DNA from: Saturnia japonica
Lineage: Eukaryota; Arthropoda; Insecta; Lepidoptera; Saturniidae
Length of the DNA: 64,000 nt
Reading direction: 5' to 3'
Assembly (NCBI GenBank): GCA_033032175.1
Contig: CM065321.1
Location: forward strand, 6,718,501 to 6,782,500
Shown: positions 48,443-60,890 of the stretch, in pieces
How positions within the stretch are numbered: the first letter of the stretch is position 1
Layout: the number at the start of each line of letters is the position of its first letter
The notes under the pieces: generated by a model
The model's database searches: none
The model's input: the letters and a program-made list of their open reading frames with translations, nothing else
What the model was told of the DNA's origin: nothing
Position numbers and translations under genes: made by a program

Positions 48443-49035
48443 ACTAGCTATGCCCCACGGTTACATCCGTGTGTTTAGTACAAACACCCCACCGCCAACA
48501 CACCCATGTAGTCCTATCATTATTGTTCTTCCCGCAAGTACAAATTATTTTAATATTTCATTATCTCCTAAACTATGTGTTCAAATAGCATACTCAAAAG
48601 AGAAAAATTGAACTACATAAAATTGTCTTTATGATTAAGTAACTTTTGTTTGTAAGGATTAATATGCCATGTCTAAAAATAATGCTTAAATCCCTTTTTA
48701 ATTTTCAACAAATCTTTGTCACAAAATACCTTATTGTGGCTTATGTATAAGAGATAGGCATATGCTATCGCTGATTTTTTTTTAGATATACTAAGGACGA
48801 ATATTATTGTAGAATATTGTATTTCCGTATCATTAACGATTATGCCGGTGTACGCGGATAAAGCAGTTCGGGAGGGCCTCGATTTCCGACTTATGTAACA
48901 AAATTCAGTATTTAAAGCTATCTGAGAGTTGTAGCCTAATCTTAAAATATAGTCTATACTAATCCCCGAGAGTCTGGCTATCACATACAAAAATAATTTT
49001 TCGAATCCGACTGGTAGTTCCAGAGATTAGCGCGT
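48443..49035 (+). repeat. Repeat family C copy inside family B
   Basis: Starts ACTAGCTATGCCCCACGG and ends near GACTGGTAGTTCCAGAGATT; body blocks as in 39780-40290. Confidence 0.7.
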
Positions 49036-49671
49036 TCCCGATTCCTAAAGATGTTATTGAAATTTCTCATAGCCAATGATTATTCATGGAATGACTTACT
49101 AATTATCGTGTACAACATTTCATCAAAATCAGTCAAGAATTAAAGGCAAGAACTTTTTTTTTTTTTTTTACGATTTCTAAAGGTGATATTGAATTTTCTT
49201 ATACTCTTTCAATTGACCAATGATATAAGCATCCCATATACAAAATTTCATAAGAATCGGTCAACTCGTTTTTGAGTTAAATCCGGGCGTACAAAGAGAT
49301 ATACCAATTTTTTTTTAAATGGCATAGGTTTTCGTAATCAGTGTCGTTCATATAGTATGCCTATCGGGAAATTTGGACAAGAAATTAACCGTACAAACAG
49401 AACTACAGATTTATTAATATAGATCTGATAAAATGTTCATGTTTCTCGCCTTTTAATTACCATTTGTTCTGTTAATAAAATAAAATAATACAACAGTTTG
49501 ATCAATGTTAGGCGAAGGAGGGAGGTAGGAGGGAGCTAATATAACCCTATGGAGTTTGCAAACTGGTAGTTGTTTGTGAAACAACATTAATATCATCGGT
49601 CTCTATTGGGATGAGCGATATTAGAAAAATATCGATGTCTTGGTGCTACCCAAGTGGGCGACCTTTTATTA

Positions 49672-50320
49672 GGTACTAGCTGTGCCCCACGGCTTCACCC
49701 GTGTAACTTTTATCTGATAAACACGGCGCTGTCTACGCACCCGTGTAGCCTATCATAATTATTCTCACTTATCGCAAGTAGAAATTATTTCAATTTTTCT
49801 AACGCCTGAATTATTTCTCGAAATAACATGCTATAAAGGGCAATTTAAGTTCATAAAATTGTCTTTATGATGAAGTAACTTTTGTTCGTAAGGATTAATA
49901 TGCCATGCTTAAAAATAATTCTCATAAATCACTTTTTAATGTTAAACAAAAAAACGCAAAATACCTTATTGTGGCGTATGTAGAGATAGGCATATATATA
50001 TCGCGGACTGTTTTTTAGATATACTCAGGACTAATATTTTTGTAGAACATTGTATTTTACGAATCATTGACTATTACGCCAGCATAATACTAATAAAAAT
50101 CATTACATAATAAAAATCAATATTTAAGGATAGTTAACGGTTGTAACCTACTATTAGATATCCTATATTTTTCCTCGTGAATCTGGCTATCATATACAGA
50201 AATATTTTTTCGAAACCGACTGGTAGTTCCAGAAATCAGCGTGTTTAAACAAACAAACAAACAAAAAAACTTTTCCGATTTATTATACCACATTATATTA
50301 AGCATAGATTTTTATACACT
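49672..50320 (+). repeat. Repeat family C copy
   Basis: Starts TACTAGCTGTGCCCCACGGC with the shared GTGTAGCCTATCATAAT, GTAAGGATTAATATGCCATG and GACTGGTAGTTCCAGAAAT blocks. Confidence 0.75.
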
Positions 50321-50525
50321 TATCGTCGACAACTTTTTTTAAAGAAAATTGTATTTTGTAATTTTAGTCACGCACGGACCCTCGAATTCCATTTACAACG
50401 GACAAATTCTGAGGTATCCTAACATCGATGTCGATTGATGTTAAGTTAAACATGGATGAATAGCAATCGTCTCTAAGTCTGTCTCTTTATTATGTTGACT
50501 CTGCAAAATATTTTCTTTACGCGTC

Positions 50526-50661
50526 ATTATCAGTTTTGTAAACAGCAACCGCCGCGCTCTCGTCACATGGACATGAATAACCTAAATACGATTTGACTTT
50601 GCTATCACTTCGTCTATTGCTCAGCAAGGTACCGCATGCAAACGAGGCTGGCTTGCTCACC
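50526..50661 (-). other. Possible recursive-splice site or untranslated exon
   Basis: Minus strand ATTTCAG at 50662-50668 is followed at once by GTGAGC, so a 3' and a 5' splice site are joined back to back. The next 136 bases are richer in GC and CpG than their surroundings, open in one frame for 45 codons, and end at a GTAAAG donor-like site. It lies mid-way in the long EndoA 5' UTR intron. It could be a ratchet site with its exon, an untranslated exon, or chance. Confidence 0.3.
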
Positions 50662-50669
50662 TGAAATGT

Positions 50670-51440
50670 TATATGTTACCCTACTACTCAAAATATACAC
50701 CTAAACTATACTAATAAACGTACACCCTAATATATTTCGCAATATAATTATAAAATCAGTCGATTATTTATTTTTAAATAATAATAAGGAGACACAATTT
50801 GACACACGGCCATTTCATTTTAAACTAAGCAAAGCATATGCTAAAGTAAAGAAACCGCTGATATACCATACATATATATAGGTAATAGATAATTAACACC
50901 CAGATACAAAACTGCCAATAATGCTCATCACACTATCATGTACGGAGAAAATGCTATATTATTATTTATTACACTATTATATTGATCTGAAAATGGGGTA
51001 AATAGAAAAAATGGGTCAGCACTTACAATTGTGGAAAATATAAAGTAGACTTTAGACGTATATGCCATTTATTGGAAAACATTTGAAATGGGTTTCTCCG
51101 AATGCGTGTGAGGCTCAAAAGGCCCGAATGAAAGCATTATTTGCTATAAATACCATAATAACAGACTATAGTACATACAACAATTCAAATAATTTATTAT
51201 AGTAAAAATATTTGTAAAGCGAATTCAAACATGAAAATATTACAGTTAAATGATGTCTGGACGTATTACCTATTTGCAAAAGAGCGAGACGGTCATAAAT
51301 CTAATAATAACATAAATTTTAAAAAGGAGAGCGTTCGGCAATTAGAACCAATTTAGAAAAAGCTTCTTATACTTTAAGAAACCATCTAAGAAATAAACTA
51401 TTTTTATTTGATAGACATAGGCGTTACTTTGCGGCAATCC
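50670..51440. other. Non-coding, no repeat recognised
   Basis: AT-rich intronic or intergenic DNA, nothing supported. Confidence 0.4.
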
Positions 51441-51447
51441 ATCGCAA

Positions 51448-51555
51448 TTAATTTATCCGAAATTTCCTTGCCACTTCCGCCTGAAACAGCTTCTAATCTG
51501 GATCTAGATTAATCTGATTCAGGCGGAAGTAGCAAAGAGACTTCGAATAAATTAA
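51448..51555 (-). repeat. 108-nt hairpin with 41-base arms
   Basis: Arms 51448-51488 and 51515-51555 match at about 36 of 42 positions (core CACTTCCGCCTGAA / TTCAGGCGGAAGT), around a loop of about 26 bases. Read as minus-strand RNA, four of the mismatches become G-U pairs. Could be a small MITE or a hairpin RNA. Confidence 0.6.
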
Positions 51556-51559
51556 AACT

Positions 51560-52466
51560 AGTTTTAATAACTACATATACAGTAGAAGAAGACAAAAGAA
51601 AGTATAGATGGATTGTGTGAAGAATATGTGTATAAAAGGAATGGATACAGAGATGACAGTTGATAAAGCCTATCTTGTGGCGATTCTGCTTAGGAGAAAT
51701 AAGGGCATGAAGAAGGAAGACATTATATTACTAGTAATTATACATATCTCTGTATATAACTCATATAAATACACCTAGTTAATATTTAAACTAGGTTTCC
51801 GCTCGAGGTTTCGCTCGCGTAGACTATACGATCTGGAAAAGATTCTTGATTTAATTTGAATTTCATTATCATGTCCTTAACAGTCCACTGCTGGATATAA
51901 TCAAAATTCGTTCGATTTTAATTTTATTGTCGTTTATTTATTTACTTAAAAAGCTAAAACGAGAAATGTTATTTTTCGTAGAAGCTATACACAACCTTAG
52001 GAGTTGAATTTCGAGAAATTCTTTCTTAATAGATGCCTACAATATAATTGCCACATCTTCTAATTGATATTTTCATCCATAACAAATTGGGCTGGGTGAT
52101 GATGAATTAGTCAGGAGAATTCCTTATATATATATATATATATATATAATGTATGAAATATGATATGTTACAATCGTAACATAAAAAGGTAATAAAACGA
52201 TAATGCTCAATGGAAACAGCTTTGTTGCAAAGGTCACAGCAGTCGGTCTTCAGTTATAAAGCCATTTCTTCAACAAGCTCCTATTATCTTGACAGTAACA
52301 TAGAAAACAAAATCATCAATAATATTATAATAAGATATGAACCTAAATCGAATTATATTCATCATTCCGGAATTGATATTGAAAAAACAGCAACGTCGAT
52401 TTGATTTAATATGTATGATACATTTACGATGAGAAATATTTTCCAGTATCATTAAATTATCGTTAC
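51560..52466. other. Non-coding with (TA)n run
   Basis: (TA)12 at 52125-52148. A family-A-like head (TTTCGCTCGCGTAGACTA) lies at 51810-51828. No gene. Confidence 0.45.
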
Positions 52467-52620
52467 CTTCTATCCTTCGAACTTGAATGACTCCCGTTGA
52501 TACTCCGGGATCACACACAACACACACTTTGACAGGATTCAGATTACAACAGTGTTAGTGCGTACGCTACAACGTAGCAGTCAATAGTTGTCGGTTCTGA
52601 AGTGAGACTGAGGCGGTCGT
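52467..52620 (-). promoter_or_regulatory. Candidate EndoA alternative first exon and promoter
   Basis: On the minus strand a GC/CpG-rich stretch (52560-52670) with initiator-like TCAGTC is followed by a sequence ending at a GAAG/GTAACG donor at 52465-52466. Fits an untranslated first exon joining exon 2 at 42490. No transcript evidence. Confidence 0.3.
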
Positions 52621-52679
52621 AGCGCTACGAAGTGTAGGTATGCGCGCGCAGCCTCGCCCCTCACATATGAACCCAATAT

Positions 52680-53860
52680 CAATCCAAATGCAAACAATTT
52701 CCAAAAGATTTATGGACACTCGACATTGATGTCAAAATCAGTTAATAAACCACACACACGCACACAAGCATACAACAAAATAAACTATTTCAAAAAAACA
52801 ACATAAGCTATATATTTTTTTTTATTATCTTTATTAATGAATATTTTAGCTCATCAATGAGTTATAATATAACAAGGATATCGATCCAGTCTTAACTCTA
52901 ATATGTATGAGCCTTTCAGAATAAGATTATTTACAGCGTGAATTTAGACAATTATGAAGTTTATGTATGTGAGATAAATTCCATAAATTCTTTATGTATC
53001 CCTTCATGAATATTACATTTAAGCCTCCACGACTTCTTCTTGTTAATCCGGTTATATATTCAGCATTAGATGTATTTCGTAAATGGATTTATAAATTTTA
53101 AGCAAGTGATAATAGGTATGTTAATCTCTGTGATACTTTCGGAGCCTCGAAACTTTGTCTTCGACTGAACGTAGAGACCACGGCCACGTCGTTAATTTTG
53201 TTCTATACTTAAAAGATCCATTTTCTCCCTCCTACAGCCCTACAACAGACCTTTTTATATAAAAGTTTGTAAAATTTCTTTAGTCAAAATTCAATCTTTT
53301 ATTAAATGACATGATATGTAATGATAGCGTAAGAAACACCTGTTTCAATCTACGACGCAACGCAGACCTTTTTCGATTAACGCTACATTATTTCTATTGA
53401 CTCTACTCTGAAATAAAGAGCGTAAAAATCCATTTTTCCATTGTCACTCGAAAAAGGGCATTTTATTCATCAATAACAGTGAATAAAACACTCTTTTACA
53501 CACAAGAGAATAAAAACTTATTACGAACTTATTACGAATTAGTACGAATTATATAAATTATGTATAAAAAAATTGTACGTACACCTGATAGAAGTGAAAC
53601 ATCTTGAAATAAATATCATTGATGGGTTTATTACTATGTGTCTGGTTGTCGCGATCTTTATAATCTTTATCTTAACTTTTTTTCTTTAATTTTTAGTATT
53701 CTATGTATTGTATTTTCTTTCTTTCTTTCTCTCTTTCTTTTTAACCGCATTTACATTGACTGATCTCTAAGCGTGAAAAACCAAAAGTATCACCGCCTAA
53801 GAAGTTTTCTCGCAGTCTATGGTAAAAAGTAGAGTACATAACTCGTAAAAAAAAAATTAA
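52680..53860. other. Non-coding AT-rich stretch
   Basis: Includes a TTTC-rich microsatellite near 53715-53742. No gene. Confidence 0.45.
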
Positions 53861-53867
53861 TCTCGTT

Positions 53868-53970
53868 CCTTGTATCCTTCGCTCCGCTCAGGGTTCTACT
53901 TCACAATCCCTTGCTACACTCTGGATTCTACTCTAGAATCCTTCGCTACTCTCGGGATCCAACTCTGTCC
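53868..53970 (+). repeat. Three imperfect 32-bp tandem repeats
   Basis: Units begin CCTTCGCTCCGCTCAGGGTT, CCTTGCTACACTCTGGATTC and CCTTCGCTACTCTCGGGATC. All continue into a CTAC/AACT segment. Confidence 0.65.
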
Positions 53971-53974
53971 CTAG

Positions 53975-55058
53975 AATTAAATTCCGTCTTTTTTCACTGC
54001 TGTGTAATCTACTATTTTCTTTCATTGCTTCTTGAATAATGTTTAATAATAGTAGCTGATCAGTTATGTAAGAAACAGATGTATGATGTAGGTACATTTA
54101 ATTATTTTTTAAACCCTATCTCGACGTGTCACGATTTACACGATTTACAATTCACTCATTGCGTAGGTTTTTCCAGGAACTAGTAAATTGACAACATTTT
54201 AAAGATACTTCGTTTCCATACATTTACGGCTGTAGTCCCTTGAGCTTCACGAAAATATTATTAAACACTGAAGTTTACGTTATTTGAAACACTTATGTAG
54301 GTATATCACTGATTGGATCACGGTATAGAGGTATCCTGAAAGTTCGAACATGTTGCCAGTTGCCATCAATATATTTTACTATACGTGAGTTCAGGACACA
54401 TCCTAGAACAGCTATGCGACGGCACAACGAAGTTAGTTAAACCCGAACGAGATGAGTTTCATGAAAGAGTGGCGCACTAAACTAATAGAAACATGGTATA
54501 AACCGGTAACACCGGTGTTTGTGAGAACGTTACATTATCACAAGTGCAGACAAAATTTAAGGATTTCTTTATTAGATCATTAGTACGAGGTGTAATATTG
54601 TAGTTTTAGGAATTCATAATATCGTAATATTTTGACTGTAATTTCTGCATGTTAGATAGTTTTTCATGATTCGGGTACAAACGTACAGACAGTCATTTAT
54701 ACAAATCTAATCATATCAAACTATTTACTTAATTAGATATTTATTTATTTTTGAATCTTTCAAAGTGGAAAAATTTTGGACTTTACATATTTATTAACTG
54801 AGGTAAAATACGAAATATCAATCTCCATCGCAAAAACCGATTATCTCGATTGGGTCACAAAAGAGTTATATTAGTTCCTTACATATGAAACTGGCATTTT
54901 GTTGAACTGGCCACTTTGATCTCAAAAATCTAGCATTTGGTTAGGAATTCCAAATTCAAATTTGTTTCAAATTTAGGCTTCAAATTTATGTTTTGAATTT
55001 AGTGATTCATGTGTTTTCGCAACATTTGATTTTTCTTTGAAATCGTTCTTTTCACAAA
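53975..55058. other. Non-coding upstream of mariner copy 2
   Basis: No gene recognised. The 5' end of mariner copy 2 should lie in the last few hundred bases, but I could not place its terminal repeat. Confidence 0.4.
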
Positions 55059-56078
55059 ATGGAAAACTTAAAATATTGCTTTATTTACGAACATAAATCC
55101 CACCGTGGCATCAGCGCTGCAGAAACAGCTCGAAGGATTAATGATGTGTATGGGGAAGTCACTGTAAAAGAAAGCACAGTACGTTTTTGATTCCAACGTT
55201 TTCGTTCTGGAAATTTTGACCTACGAACCAAACCTCGTGGACGGCTTAAGACCCTAATTGATAATGAAGAATAAAAGGTGATCCTGGAAGCGCATTCATC
55301 GCAAACTACGTCAGAGTTAGCGGCAGGCTTCGGTGTGAGTGATAAAACAATTTTAATTCACTTGAAACAAATTGACAGAGGAAACCAACAAACGCGCATT
55401 GAGTGTTGCGTTACTTTACTCAACCGTCACAATAACGAGGGAATTTTGAATCGTATTTTTACTTATGACGAAAAATGGATCCTTTACGACAATCGGAAAT
55501 GCTCATCACAGTGGTTGAATCCAGGAGAACTGGCCAAATCCTGTCCCAAGTGAAAGTTTACTCAGAAAAAGGTACCGGTGAGTGCTTGGTGGACCAGTGC
55601 TGGTGGCATATACCACAGCTTCTTAAAATCTGGCCAAACGATAACGACATATCTGTATTGTCGACAATTGCAAACCATGATGGAAAAGCTAGCCGTTAAA
55701 CAACAGAGACTGATTAATCTCTCTAGCCAACTGCTGCTTCAGGACAACGCTAGACCCCATACTTCATGACAGACGGTCTTTAAATTAGAGGAAATGCGGT
55801 TGAAACGTCGCCGACAGACACCATACTCCCCAGAACTTGTTCCAAAAGGTTACCACTTTTTCGGAATTTGGACTATTTCTTGTAAGGAAAAAAATTCAGT
55901 TCCGATGAGGCTGTCCAAACCGCCTTCAAAGATTTTATCGATTCTCGCTTCCACAATTTTTTCAGCAATGGAATCAATAAGCTACCTATAAAATAACGAA
56001 AGTGCATAGATAATAACGGTAACTAAATACTTTGATTGATTAAATGTATAATTTCATAATATTTTTTTCGTTTCTGGT
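55059..56078 (+). mobile_element. mariner (DD34D) remnant, copy 2
   Basis: ATG at 55059 begins MENLKYCFIYEHKSHRGISA, the paired HTH region. Then come stops near 55187 and 55272, [16 protein letters not shown] with the first Asp, [11 protein letters not shown] followed by a stop, and YHFFGIW, where the third Asp position is Gly. Its 3' UTR matches copy 3 up to a TTTTTTTCGTTT block, where a LINE begins. Confidence 0.85.
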
Positions 56079-57560
56079 ATATGACTATGGTAAAACTTTC
56101 CTGGCAAAGATAGATGCAAAGGTCATAAAGATGTTCAGGTTATGGCTTGGACTGGCACATTCGGCTGACCCCTCAACTTTATTTACGGATCATAATAGTT
56201 TTGGGAATAAATTAATGAGGCAACAGAACTCTATAAACACCTTAGAATCACCAAAATGTATGTCTTAGGGAAATCCCATGATAAAATAATACATCTATCC
56301 CAAAAGGCAAATGTGCCACAGAACTAGAGACTTCAATTCCATAAACAATTTATGGCAGGTGCACAGATTGATAGACTCAGTTTGGGTTTAAGAAAGAAAA
56401 AGGATGACCGAGACATACTAAAATCCTTTGTACAACAAGATGAAAATGACACCTATAGAGTGAACGCAATGAATTTAGAAATCCAAAATGAGTGGTTAGC
56501 CATAGGTGAGTTCTGCATCCCAGTAGCACTAAAGTGGCGCGCCTTGTTATGTGACTGGTCTCCTGTCCTACTAAAATTTTATCTTAATGCCTACCAAATG
56601 ACCCTCCCAGACCAGAGTAACTTAGTAAGATGGGAGAAAGCCTTTGAAAAATCTTGCTATACTTGTGGTGAGGAAATAGGTACAGCCAGACACTTATTAG
56701 TAGAATGCAAGGTGCTTCTTGATAGGGGTCACTACTCACGTCGCCATGATAGAGTACTTCAAATCATACGTGAAGCAGTAAATCTTTCAGTAGCTAGAGC
56801 TCAAAAAGGATTGACCACTAACATGAGACAAATTAACTTTATAAAAGCAGGCTCAACAGTAAATGCTAAAAGTAAGTCCTTCTCAATCCTAGGTTCTGCA
56901 CCTAATTGGACTATTTTAGTGGACACATATGAAAAACATTATAAAATCCCAGAGGATGTGGGTGTTTCGTCATCTAGATCGGACATATTTTTTTATTCTC
57001 GAGAAATCAAGCCTATATTACTTGTAGAGCTTACTGTACCATGGGAAACTAATATACCTAAAGACCACGCAATAAAAATGAATAAATATTACGATTTATG
57101 TAATGAGCTAACCAAAAACGGCTATGCGGTTAACTTGTATGCGGTGGAAGTGGGAGCGAGAGGTATTCCAGCGAAATCTTTTTATAACTTGCTAAAAAGC
57201 CTCGGCCTGTCGAGAACTGCAGTAAGTTCTATTTTAAAGGGAGTTTTAGTTTTTAGAACGGGTATCTAAAGCAGCATTACCAGGCTCTTACTAAATCTGG
57301 CTTGCAAAACACCGCGATTGTCAAAGAAAACAGTCAACATTACTTTGATTTTTGATCGACTTCGGTGTGGTTTTTTCGGTTTCGGTTCAATTCCTACTCG
57401 AGCGTCGCTATTGGCTCGATTCCGTGGCCAAGTCCCGCCTGATAGTAAGCGGCTACCGTAGCTCATGGCAAGCGCTTTGACGACCTTGAACCCCATGCCC
57501 CAAAGAGCTCTGGGAACCCTACTCACCGCAAGAACACAACACAAGGTTATTTGGCTGCGA
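56079..57560 (+). mobile_element. Restriction-endonuclease-type LINE, 5' truncated
   Basis: After a frameshifted lead (FRLWLGLAHSADPSTLF, thumb region), a 305-codon frame at 56352-57269 stays open. It has a CCHC finger (C102, C105, H114, C119 in CYTCGEEIGTARHLLVEC), then HYSRRHDRVL, then an endonuclease core (RSDIFFYSREIKPILLVELT with D211 and E226, and K242/K245). R2/R4/Dong-type LINEs have this order and use the nuclease to nick their target. The usual PD motif reads SD here. A GC-rich 3' UTR follows to about 57560. The reverse transcriptase itself is missing. Confidence 0.85.
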
Positions 57561-58384
57561 TTTTATGTAGGGTGGAGTTATTCTATCAGTGTCCCAATTC
57601 TCCACGTAATAAGAAATTTATCTGTGTCGTAACTCTTTTTTAAACGCCTTCTCCTCCTGTTACCTTGTGTTACAGGTAGGTGTCTGATCACATCGTAATT
57701 CAAATTTCAAGGTGATAAAAGAATTTCAATCGTAATAAAGGATAACTTGTTTGATTGAGTTATGTGTATAATAGGATAGCATATTTCTATGCCTTATTTA
57801 CTAGGGCTTATTTAAGACGCCTGATCCCAAAGTAGTAATGCAGCGATAAAAAAAGAATATGGAGCAATTTATTAAGATGATAATAAACGCTTCGATAAAA
57901 ACCGGCCAATGCTCCGCTTTATCCGACTTGAACGACATTACATTGTTTTGCGTTGAACTGGCTTTATTAAATTCCGTTGGTGAGATTAATTTTTGTTGTC
58001 TTATTTTACTTCAGCTATATTATAGTCCATATCTAAATATATATGAAAGAAACCCGTAAATGACTGAATAAATTATCTATCAATATATAGCTCAAACTAC
58101 TGTACGGATTGGGCTGAAATTTGTCACACAAAAATTTAACACCTAAAGGGTTGTAACAGGTATTCGAAATCTGTATGGAGAAATCATTTAAGAATTATAT
58201 TTTTCAAACTTGACGCAAGCGAAATCGCAGGCAGAAGCTAGTAGGTATAGTAAACGAAGATAAAACTTGTTTTTCAGGTAAATATAATAATTATAAAATC
58301 AACGTATATTTTTAAGTTTCTGCTTTTTTTAAAGTTAATGGAAACAGTGGAATCTATCTATACCATTTTATTATAATGAGAACA
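57561..58384. repeat. Non-coding, includes a decayed repeat near 58070-58250
   Basis: A minus-oriented repeat tail ends GCGAAATCGCAGGCAGAAGC then TAGTAGGTATAG, the mirror of common lepidopteran repeat heads. The rest is AT-rich. Confidence 0.4.
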
Positions 58385-58985
58385 AGTTTTTTTGTTTGTT
58401 TGTTTGAACACGCTAGTCTCTGGAACTACCAGTCGGATTCGATAAACTTTTTTTGTATATGATAGCCAGATTCATGAGAAATAGTATAATAGGCTAATAC
58501 AACATTAGACTACAAACTCAGCTAGCATTAAATATTGATTTTTGTTAAGTAAGTCGGAAGTGGAAGTCATCGCGAACTGATTTATCCGCGTGCGCTGGCT
58601 GGCGTATTGGATAATACAATGTTCTACAAAAATATTGGTCATTAGTATATCTAAAAAAAGGTCGCAATAGCATATGCCTATCTCTTATAGATAAGCCATT
58701 TTTTTTGCTAAAGAATAAAAATTTATTTATCAGCATTATTTTAAGGCATAGCACATTAATCCTTATGAACGAAAGTTATTTCATCATTAAGACAGTTTTA
58801 TGAAGTAAATTTTGCTCTTTATAGCATGTTATTTGGACACATAGTTTAGGAGATAATAAAAAAATTGGAATAATTTCTACTAAGGAAAAGTACAATTATG
58901 ATAGACAACACGGGTGTGTTGGCGGCAAGGTGTTTGCCGGATAAAATTAACACGGGTGAAACCGTGGGGCGCAGCTAAGTAGTAT
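58385..58985 (-). repeat. Repeat family C copy, inverted
   Basis: Minus-strand copy ending (in its own sense) at TGGAACTACCAGTCGGATTC near 58420 and starting near the CACGGGTGAAACCGTGGGGC block at 58955. Confidence 0.75.
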
Positions 58986-59099
58986 TATAATAGTAGAAGT
59001 AGTGGTAGCGTAATAAAATATGGGCAAATAATTCTAAAAAAGATTTAGTTCTTTAATAAAATTATCATTACAATTTGCTAAAATAATATCATTAACAAA

Positions 59100-59436
59100 A
59101 GCGGTCTTGCAGTGGTACAGCAATTATAGATATTGTCCGACTGGTGAAGATGGCTATTTTAAGCTAAGAAGCTAAAAGTGGCTTTTGATTGTGATTAGGG
59201 TGCTTAAAAAAACCTCCGCGAATGAAGATACCCGAGTACGATCGGCGCATCCTGGGCGGTTAGTCCCAATTCTCACTTCACTGACAACCAATATCTTCCC
59301 CACGCCAGGAGTTATTTTTATCTATACAATTAATAAAATTGAAAGGTCTGTTAGTAATGTCAAAATAACAGTTTTTTTACTAAATGCATATGAAAGTATA
59401 TACGACATCTATAACAAAAAGCTCATTTTTTAAATT
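59100..59436. other. No gene supported
   Basis: A plus frame at 59185-59433 covers a small GC-rich spot but shows no domain or splice support. Confidence 0.35.
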
Positions 59437-59862
59437 ATTGTCTGTCGTCTGTCTGTCTTTCTGTCTGTTTGTTCCGGGTAATCTCCGAAACGGTTGGACC
59501 GATTTTGACGGGACTTTCACTGATAGATATCTGATGATATAGGGAGTAACGTAGGCTACTTTTATTCTAGAAAAAAAATTAGGGTTTCGCACAAATAAAA
59601 AAAACTGGTCATGGTGAATCAATTCAGGCGCTTAAATGACTTATGCTGCGTAAACCATAGGAGATATAGCAAATTAATGTACTGCATAATTATAGGCACA
59701 TTAAAAAGACCTACAAAAAGCCCGGGAGAGTATATATCTGTGTTCTAAGGAACACCCACAATAAGCAATTATGTCTTTAAAATAGCCGGGAGCGGGGGAG
59801 CAAGATTCGCGCGGGCATTCTGTAGTCCACGTGAGCGAAGCCACGGACACAGTTAGTTTATA
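59437..59862 (-). repeat. Repeat family A copy, near full length
   Basis: The minus strand starts with GTGTCCGTGGCTTCGCTCAC and runs to the CAAAATCGGTCCAACCGTTT and TTACCCGGAACAAACAGACA end. This copy defines the 3' end of the family. Confidence 0.8.
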
Positions 59863-59869
59863 ATAAACT

Positions 59870-60888
59870 TGCACCGACAAAAAGAAGAAAGAAGAATTGT
59901 GATTAGTGTTGTAAAGAAGTAAAGACTAAATTCAAATTCTCAGTAATAGGTGGATCTACAATAATGTTAAATATCGTGGTAGTAAAATTTTAGAAGTAAG
60001 CTATCAATACAAGGACGTATTATATTATATCGATTTAAAAGGGAGCTATTTTAAGATGTCGTCATTGACCAAACGAGTCTCGAGCATCTCAGTGAGTGGC
60101 TGATTTCATTCAAACGAATGTGTCTCGGATCGAAGAGATTGCGCGCGCATCCTTTAAGCCAAACTTCTACCTACAGCCGCGACAAACACTGCTTTAGACC
60201 AAATCCCATCCCACTGTCTCGAATACGGTTAATATTGCCGATAGAATAACAAATTATAAATTTCATGAATATTTATAATATTTCCTATTTCTTTTAATAA
60301 ATTTCTTATTATTTTTTAACAGAGTTTTAAAAAAAAGAATGGTATTACTCAATTCGAATGTATATATTTCTTTTTTATGAATGTTCAGCCATAACTTCTT
60401 TGTTTAAACACCGATTTAGATGATTCTTTTTTTTAAATAGATAATACATCAATGGTGGTCCTATTTTAATTTCATTTGAAATCGAAGATACACCACGAAA
60501 GTCCTCAAAATCAATAAAATTGTTTTTTTTTTTTTGTTAAAAATTGTCTTGTTATTTTATTTTAAAGTGACTGCAAAGTACCTGAGGGTAAGCACAGTAC
60601 AATCTAAAAACACGACAAACCAAAAGAGAGTAACTGTGAAGAATTTATTATCAACGTTTATCATTCGGTGTGCAATTGTACATACTGCTTGATTAAATAT
60701 ACACCGGCTGATCTCGGAACACGATACGCCTAAGCGTGCCTGTGTTGGCAACCACCACTCACACACTGGGTGCGATATTCTACCTCTGTAGATCAAGTGG
60801 GCTGTATATTTTTAAACTGGTTGGAAGTAGATATCACACAAAATAACTGCCGAATATAGTATACTATAACCGGGATGAAGGCTCACTT
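59870..60888. other. Non-coding, EndoA upstream intron or flank
   Basis: Moderate GC near 60060-60230 and 60690-60800 without recognisable coding content. Confidence 0.4.
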
Positions 60889-60890
60889 AC

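Larger units (their letters stand above)
48020..49430 (+). repeat. Repeat family B copy carrying two insertions
   Basis: The left part starts ACTAGCGGTGTGCCCGAGG, like 30481. The right part from about 49036 ends with GTATGCCTATCGGGAAATTT, also like 30481-31085. Interrupted by a 145-bp hAT-like element and by a family C copy. Confidence 0.7.

Noticed and set aside
59185..59433. 82-codon plus frame near a GC-rich spot
   Set aside because: No start context, domain or splice support.
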